Assembly: GCA_023014335.1 (NCBI GenBank)
Contig: JAECYW010000020.1
Location: forward strand, 1,116,001-1,180,000
DNA length: 64,000 bases
Source: Galerina marginata
Lineage: Eukaryota; Basidiomycota; Agaricomycetes; Agaricales; Galerinaceae
Direction of reading: 5' to 3'
In this document: piece after piece, positions 57,628 to 64,000 of the stretch
How the letters are laid out: the number at the start of each line of letters is the position of its first letter
Numbering within the stretch: position 1 is the stretch's first letter
Position numbers and translations under genes: made by a program
The notes under the pieces: model-generated
Database searches by the model: none
Told to the model about the DNA's origin: nothing
The model's input: the letters and a program-made list of their open reading frames with translations, nothing else

Positions 57628-58100
57628 GAACTGGACTGCAGTAGACCAGTTTTTTTGTGGTCTATGAACTGGTCCAGTTAAAACCAGCTCAAGACTGGTT
57701 AAAAACCGGTTTCTTCCTCTTTTTACAGTCTCAGACCAGTATCTAAGCATTTAACCAGTGAAATTAGCAAACATTAACATCATTAGAATATATTTCAGCT
57801 AGCTAGTTAAAATAGCTTTATTTTACTCTCCAAAATGAGGTCAAAAACACGAATATTGGCTTACAATTAAGGAAGTTACACCTAAATGCATTTGAATTCA
57901 ATTAATTTCACGGATCTGACTGCAACTTCATCAGTTTTTTGTCTAAAATTATGATCTTGGGGTTGTCGGAAAGGTATTTACTGCCGCTATCTACATGTAG
58001 AATTACAGCCCAAATGACCAGTTGGAACTGGTTTAAACCGGTTTTTTGTTGGTCTTTGGAATTTTGAGAATGTGGTAGACCGTTAACTGAACCGCGGTTA
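57628..58100. mobile_element. Second foldback / MITE-like element
   Basis: Both ends are dense in AACTGG / CCAGTT and AACCGGTTT words in opposite orientations around an AT-rich core with AAAACACGAATATT. This is the same layout as the element at 36263-36832, which has AAAACACGAAATATT in its core. Ends and target-site duplication cannot be fixed. Confidence 0.5.
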
Positions 58101-59559
58101 ACTAGGCCATGCAGGAGCGAAAATAATGGGGTTTGGAGAAAGAAAAGTTGGTGGGAGCTGGGACTAGAGGTGGAAAACTTGAAATAAAATAATTGTGGGG
58201 GTCATTGGTAAAGTTCGCGTTGATATGTGAATGGTGAAGGGAACAAAGAGCCGATAAAAGGCATAAAGAGAACGGGACATAAAAAAGGAAATGTGGATGT
58301 GTTGAGAATGAAGGGCAAGATTACATGTTCAAGCCGAGGCTGTCCCATAAACCAAGATGAGGGTGGAGCAACAACATGAAAGACTTATTGCGGAAGGGAG
58401 GTGGACACAAATTCGGCTAGGTGAGAAGAATAAACCTGGGATTCCCTTTGGAGTGTTGGAGAGGAAACCAACAATGTAAATCATTGAGGGAAAAACAGGG
58501 ACGACGCGAAAACATCGGGAAGAAAGGTGAGACAAGGTTTGAGAAAAATCTGTATGACATCAAGTTGCATGGAGAAGGAACTGCCATAGTTGACAAAGCA
58601 GTATTGAAGCTTGAGGAATTCAGAAGCGACCCAAATAATACAAGAGGGATGTCGATGAGATGTTAAAAACTCGAGAGGACAGGGAAGAATGGTCTGTGTG
58701 ATCGAAGATATTTAGAACCAGAAGATAAGATGCTAGGGGATAGCCAGGATGCCATGAGTTCGGTGCAACTTAAGCCATTTAAAACCATAGGCCAAAGAAC
58801 AGAGGGAACTTAACATCTATAATTTGAAATTATACCAGAAACAAAAGTTTTCTATGGTCATTGGTCGTCTTGGCATAGGATCGACCAACATAGATCTGGG
58901 CAAAGGTGGGCGATCATTAAGACGCAGGTCTAGACCGATTGGGGAATATCAAGGTACTTGCCAAAAGCGGGGATGGGGAAGTGATGGTTTTTGTCACAGC
59001 AGAAAAGAGCTAGATACTCGCGGGCCATCAACATTGGGGATGTGTTGCTTATGCCAGTTAAGGCTAAACAGCATAAGATTGAATCGAGGAAAAGAATAGC
59101 GGAGGAGGATAGATGAGCGAAGGATGTCAGAGAAGGACGAGAGGTGGCGAGGCGAACAGAATGTGCGAGATAAGAGGCTGGGAACAAAAGCCATTGGGCT
59201 GACAAGACGATGGCCTTCGCCAAAAGGGAGGAGAACAAACACAGAGAAAGTGAAGGTTGATGGGAACACATGCTATAGATCGGCGGCGGCGGCTGTCTGT
59301 ATTGAACACGATCCGGGGAGAAATAGAAACTAATTCACAGTAAAGTGGAAACACAGTCAAAACTCAGGTGCTCTGAGAAACGCAGTGGGATTCTTCTCCA
59401 AGGGAGGCCGAAGTCTACAAAAAGTACAGTGAAGCCCTTATATCGTGCTACAGAGTCCAAGAACCATAATACGAGGCATGGAAGGGAATAAGGGGGATTG
59501 AATTGACAGGAGCGACAAACGGGAGACTGGAGAAAGCAAATGCTACAAGACAAAGCCCA
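58101..59559. other. Purine-rich stretch, no supported gene
   Basis: The plus strand is strongly A/G-rich. Open frames on plus (58421-58666, 58824-59099) and minus (59271-58930) have biased composition but no motif. The composition resembles the purine-rich flanks left of units A and B. Confidence 0.4.
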
Positions 59560-61140
59560 GCGAGGGTTTTTTTTTGGGGTGGGCTGCGGAATGAAGAAGG
59601 GTCAGCGCTGGCAAATGGTCGTAAGCCTTGCCCGCTGAAGTAGGCACGAGAGGCGAAGGGGGATGAGGAGACTGTAAGGACGAAGGAAGAGACGGGCAGA
59701 GTTCCAGGATCCCTGGCGTGTCATTAAAGGGGGCCGGGACCGCTGGTCTGGTCGAAAGGACGTATGTCCCGCTCACGCGTACGGCTTGACTAGGGAAGAG
59801 CCTTATGAACAGAAAGTGGGGAAGCAGGAGGGGTAGTGGGGGACTTGAGCGGCGCGACACACAGGGGAGGGTAGCACTGTAGGAGGGTGAACAGAGATCT
59901 TCACCTGCGAGCTGAGCTCGCCAGGCAGCAGTAGCAGCGCAGCTGTGGTGCCTCGGACCCGGGATGCAGACTTGAATAAGCAGTGAGACTGCGAATGTGC
60001 GGGGTCGAGGACAGCAGCAGCGTTCGGTGCGGTGGAGCAGAGGCAGGAGAGGATGCATGTACTTGATACAACGAGTGAGACTCGTGTATGACGCGTGGCG
60101 AGGTCGGGAGGGCAAAGGTGGAGGAGAGGACGCGATGGAGGCGTTGATTTGATCAACCGTGTCACAAATCACATCACTCATGTCGTGGCCAAAGCCATTA
60201 GATACAAACAACGGCAATATTAATGCGGCCAAATCCGTGCCAATTCCCCAAAGTCTAACCTTCCTTCTCATTCACCGCTGTCCCTCCCACCCCTGCCCGC
60301 CCGTACAATAGGGTTATTCAGAGTAGCCCATTTGACCCATATCCGACGTTCATTCGACGTTGACGTGGGTCATGACAGTACAAAGGCCAGAGTCCAAAAG
60401 GAAAAGTTCAACTCTGATCGTACGTTTCTCAAATTGGGTGCTACAACTGCGAAATTAAGTGCATTAAGTTTGTAAGAAGCTGCGCTTCAAGAATATGTAA
60501 AGAAAATTGACGCGCCTTGTCAGAATTTCCCGAATTTTTGATTTGGGATCAAGATCGCCCGTTGCCAACATTTCTGCAAACAGCTATAACGATCTAATCG
60601 TCAATAAAGGACTTAATCTCAGTATTAACTTAGACAAGGTATCCACCAAGTCAGTCACACAAAGTTTTGGGGCAAAAAGGGACGTAAATTCGATGTAGAC
60701 TACAAAATTTCAAGCTGTATGTATACCTAGAGGCGTAGCCTCGATGACTCGGACGTGGGGTGTTCACCCCGCGTAGCCGTTGACTGCCTGCAGAGGCACT
60801 CTTGACTCAAGTGGGCGGGCGGAAAACGCCTTGAGTCGTGGGAAGGGTTGAGAACGGGCGAAACGAGCTTCTTAGGCGCCAATTAGATTACCGGAGTCTC
60901 TTAGTAATTAATCAATTGATACTAACTGAATAAAGTCTGTTGTAGTCTACTTATTATACTAATACCATAACAGCCCCCAAAAAGCATCGCGAATTTGTTC
61001 ATAGGGAATGACTTCACGAATCGCCTCTCATTCGTAAGGCACTTCGCAATACCGCTGACAAATTTTCTCTGGTAATCATCCTTATTGGCATGGCAGCGTC
61101 TCAGCTACGTATGTAAAAATTCACCTTTCCCTTTGTACGA
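59560..61140. repeat. Large repeat unit C, interrupted by an insertion
   Basis: The left part matches units A and B (GCAGT-GAG-ACTGC hairpin at 59980-59992 on minus, then ACGAGT-GAG-ACTCGT at 60071). The match stops near 60309 at CCCGTACAATA and resumes near 60971 (GCGAATTTGTTCATAGGGAA against GCGAATTCGTTCATGGGGAA in unit A). After that it follows units A and B but lacks their palindrome cores. Confidence 0.6.
60310..60970. mobile_element. 0.66-kb insertion in unit C, LTR-like right end
   Basis: Sequence absent from units A and B. Its right part has a GAATAAAG word followed by a TACCATAACA end, like the 3' end of a Copia-type LTR. Its left end is not a clear TG, and I see no target-site duplication, so a solo LTR is only a possibility. 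It has a short plus frame (60507-60698) without a motif. About 270 bp of the unit's right half is missing at the insertion. Confidence 0.45.
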
Positions 61141-61900
61141 ATGACCGCCTTAGGAAAATATCACCGCCTTTCGAAATCAATATATTTGAAAGAACTCCTT
61201 ATGGTGTTCGTCTCCAACCCAAACTTCGTTTCCCGTTGCATTCCGCATGATCACCTCTCGGAAACCTCGTTCTGGTCTCTGTTTAACTAACCTCTATCCT
61301 TCTCTTTCATATATAAGCTCGCCATATTCAACGGAGTGTATCGCTCCATACTTAACAATCCTTTCATTTCAAATATTTTGGACGGTCCTCGTAGTTGTAT
61401 GTTGCAGTAGTTGAAATTATTTATACAATCCAGATACACCTCCGTGAACTAAAATATTACGGGGAAAAGGGGGCCTATGCTGGTACTACAAGACAAGAAG
61501 GATCGACAGATAAGTACCCCGATGGGACGGGAAAGACTACATAGGACACAAACAGAGGGAGGGAAAAATAAGTGCACGATAGAATATGGCAGGATTATGA
61601 CTTATAGATGTGATCCGTGTATCAAGCCTACATTCCACCCTGTTTTATTTTCGTATACGTGGTTTCTACTTCCGACCGTTTAACGTGGTAGTCTGAGTCG
61701 CTAAACTTTGGAACGGTGAAAGTCGCCAACTTCGTCCCGGCTTCCCATATCGTCGGACAGAACATCAAACTCCTAAACTCCGCGAAATCGGTGTAGGCGA
61801 TGGGTATTTGAAATCGTTATAATTGAAAATCCCATACATATGCATATATGACCGGGGGAGGGATAATTTCAAGGTAAGATCGCCATGGTCGGTGTGACCC
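61141..61900. other. No supported gene
   Basis: AT-rich sequence with one plus frame (61477-61683) that lacks any motif. Confidence 0.4.
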
Positions 61901-62036
61901 GCAATTTCAACCGGCACCGGCTGACCCAGGGAGTTTTGCTTCTATATTTGGAACAGAAACTGGCAAGCCTCCGTGCAATTTCAACCGCCACCGGCTAAAC
62001 CCCGGGGAGTTTTGCTTCCATATTTGGAACAAAAAA
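61901..62036. repeat. Tandem duplication, 74-bp unit, two copies
   Basis: Copies start at 61901 and 61975 with GCAATTTCAACCG and share CACCGGCT and GGGAGTTTTGCTTC, then ATATTTGGAACA. It is non-coding, upstream of nothing recognised, and about 0.4 kb past the stop of the minus-strand gene. Confidence 0.8.
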
Positions 62037-62419
62037 ATATCACCCACGAACTGTCTCGGCAATCGTTGGTGCCGCGCTTTCCCATCACACGGCAGTTGAA
62101 ACGCGTCTACACAGTGTAAAGGACTCAGGAGAAATAGCTCGCATGGTGTGTACAGTTAGTCGATTACTTAGCAATATTCTTGAATGCGGCCATTATTTTC
62201 TCAATCTTAATACACTTCGAATCCAACAGTTTACGTATTGCCGGTCGGTTCTTGGACGTCGCGAAAGTGATGAGAGAGACTGATAAATAATATGCTGTCG
62301 CGCTGCGGGTTAGTCTATAAATACTTGGAAGCCATAAGTCTATTTAGTCTGTTTAGAAAATTATTTCGGCGCATCACAACACGACGTTTCGGAAACAGTT
62401 ACTAGACATAACTTATTCC
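62037..62419. other. 3' flank of the minus-strand gene
   Basis: No frame or repeat of note. It probably contains the 3' untranslated region of the gene ending at 62420. Confidence 0.4.
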
Positions 62420-64000
62420 TCATTCGTATTCCGATTCTAAAGATAATGACTGAGTTTTACTAGTAATGCTGCCATGCCCATCTGACGAGGAGGTGGACTC
62501 CACATCTGGCACATATTTCTTTCTTTTGCCTTTCCCCTTCCCTTTTGTTCCTTCACGCTTGTTCAATCCAACCTTTCGGGTTTTTCGAGGTTTTTCAACC
62601 CTTTTGCGAGCATGCTTGTAGGAACCGACGCCATATCTGTAGATGTAAGCTGTGAATTCTAGAATGCAACCAGAATAATACTAACATTCTTTCGTGAAAT
62701 AGTCGGTCAACCATCTTTTTCGGGATTTGGAGCCTATGCGTAGGTTTTGTCTTCGTTGGCGGTTCCTTTCCAATTCCTCGTATAGGGTAGCATTTGGGGT
62801 TTGTAATGAATTGAACACGGCCGTGGTGAGATGTCCAAATTGTACCCTTCTTGGGGTCTCCGGAACTCAACGGCAAGCACTGCAGTCTGGAGAAAATAAG
62901 GTCCAAGTCTGCATTCAGCGTTTCTGTGACCTGTTGAGTTGAGCGCTTCAGAATATTATGGTACATGTTTATGTATCCTGTTTCATGCATTCCAAAGGAC
63001 TTCCAATGGCCAGAATAAGACGCATAGTTCTCCGGGCTGGGAAAAAATATTGATCGCCTCTCTCCAAATGAAAGTTGAGAAGTAGCTGCGCGACTTTGTA
63101 TACCTTGAAGGCCGAACGTACACTGTAGTAGTTCTATGGACGCACAGTACTTTCTGAGTTCTGTAACATTCCACATGCTCACCGCTTGATCCAGAGTTAT
63201 TGGATATGGGGGATGTCTTCCAATAGCCACTGAGGATAGTGGTAGCCATATTTGCTGAGAAAACGCAACGAAAAGGTCTCCGGTGTAATCATTCAAGAGA
63301 TTGAACTCGTCAGACTGATATTCCTTTAGAAACTGTTCTGGAACGGTTTCTAGAAGGTCTTTAAGTCTGTTTGAGCTTATAAACTCCCCCCATGGATAAT
63401 CCCCAAGTGTGCCATCCAAAGTCAATGCAAGAGGTGGCGGCGGAGCAACCTTTCGCCCCCTTTCCAAATGTGCCAAAGGATCACCCATAAGCTTACGGAT
63501 CTCAGCGTTATCCTCCTGGGAAATATCTGGCAAATACATTGCCCCAGTCTCGAGGTTATGCAAAAAGAAAGCGCCAAATGTCGCCATAATCTCCCGAGAG
63601 CGCAGATCTCGTAAGGCCTCTGCAAGATATCGGTTTTTCACAAGTGGCGTAACCATGACATGACGAAGAAGGTACCCATTCACGGCGCTAATAAGGCAAT
63701 AATTGGGGACTCTTGCTTTGTAACATGAGATCTGAAGATTTTTGACTTCGGTTAAGCGTCTCCCCAGGAATTGAAAAAATGTTGTGGAACGAATCCAAAT
63801 TATGGGTCCTGATGACAGGTAGGCTGTAGCCTGTGAAATAGCCTGTAAGTGTGTAAATTGTCTACGCCGAATGAAATGAGCACCTTGTTGAGTGATATGT
63901 CCAAGAGATCCAGGATGGTACAGCCGATACCTCTTAACTCATCGCGGACACCAAACGAACGATGCTCTCCTAATTCAAAGAGGTCTGTCCATCGCCTACA
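62420..64000 (-). CDS. Unrecognised protein, 5'-partial, at least 492 aa, three exons in the window
   Basis: The exons are 64000-63884 (continuing beyond the window), 63830-62686 and 62636-62420. The introns are 53 bp (GTGCTC donor, weak) and 49 bp (GTTAGT...CTACAG), and all phases agree. The first join turns LDLLDISLNK into ATAYLSSGPIIW and opens 110 more codons. The second replaces an early stop with a basic tail: KRVEKPRKTRKVGLNKREG, KGKGKGKRKKYVPD, then an acidic Ser-rich end (SLSLESEYE). The middle part contains FGAFFLHNLETGAMYLPD, YTGDLFVAFSQQIWLPLSS and YHNILKRSTQQVTETL. I recognise no domain. The Lys/Arg tail suggests nuclear or nucleic-acid-associated function. It could belong to a mobile-element gene, as it lies in a repeat-rich area. 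Confidence 0.6.

Overview
The window looks like nuclear DNA of a mushroom-forming basidiomycete (Agaricomycetes). The evidence is short introns of mostly 45-60 bp with GTRNGT donors and YAG acceptors, a nine-exon DUF6534-type seven-helix membrane protein, a divergent GATA-type zinc-finger regulator with His-, Gln- and Asp/Glu-rich tracts, a BTB-domain protein, an F-box protein, and small secreted proteins. No bacterial operon structure, tRNA or rRNA gene was found. All gene models are my own hand splicing of the raw sequence; no database was searched.

Layout. 0-12 kb is gene-poor apart from the DUF6534 gene (896-2113, minus). 12.8-18.0 kb holds the zinc-finger regulator (922 aa, four exons, two unusually long pyrimidine-rich introns). 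18-25 kb is mostly unassigned, with one degenerate DUF6534-like relic near 21 kb. 25.3-26.1 kb encodes a 185-aa secreted protein. 26.5-35.6 kb is an old tandem duplication of about 4.5 kb. Each copy carries a secreted 12-cysteine protein (103 and 102 aa) and a decayed Ser/Thr/Ala-rich gene. 36.3-36.8 kb is a foldback element, followed by the BTB gene (37.0-38.9 kb, minus) and the F-box gene (40.6-42.2 kb, plus).

The most unusual part is 45.4-52.2 kb, with a related block at 59.6-61.1 kb. It contains more than 30 copies of a 13-17 bp imperfect palindrome (consensus GCGGTTCTTCGAGCCGC). At one end they form an array with a period of about 50 bp. The arms show compensatory changes. These palindromes sit in and around three copies (A, B, C) of a larger repeat unit whose two halves are inverted. 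A second and a third hairpin family occur in or beside the same units. At least one palindrome position is occupied in units A and B but appears empty in unit C.

53.2-56.8 kb holds two 863-bp direct repeats that are almost identical. Each has a TATA box pointing to minus-strand reading frames and a telomere-like TTAGGG tract at the same edge. 57.3-58.1 kb has nested-hairpin tandem repeats and a second foldback element. The right end (62.4-64.0 kb, minus) is the 3' part of an unrecognised protein-coding gene that runs off the window.
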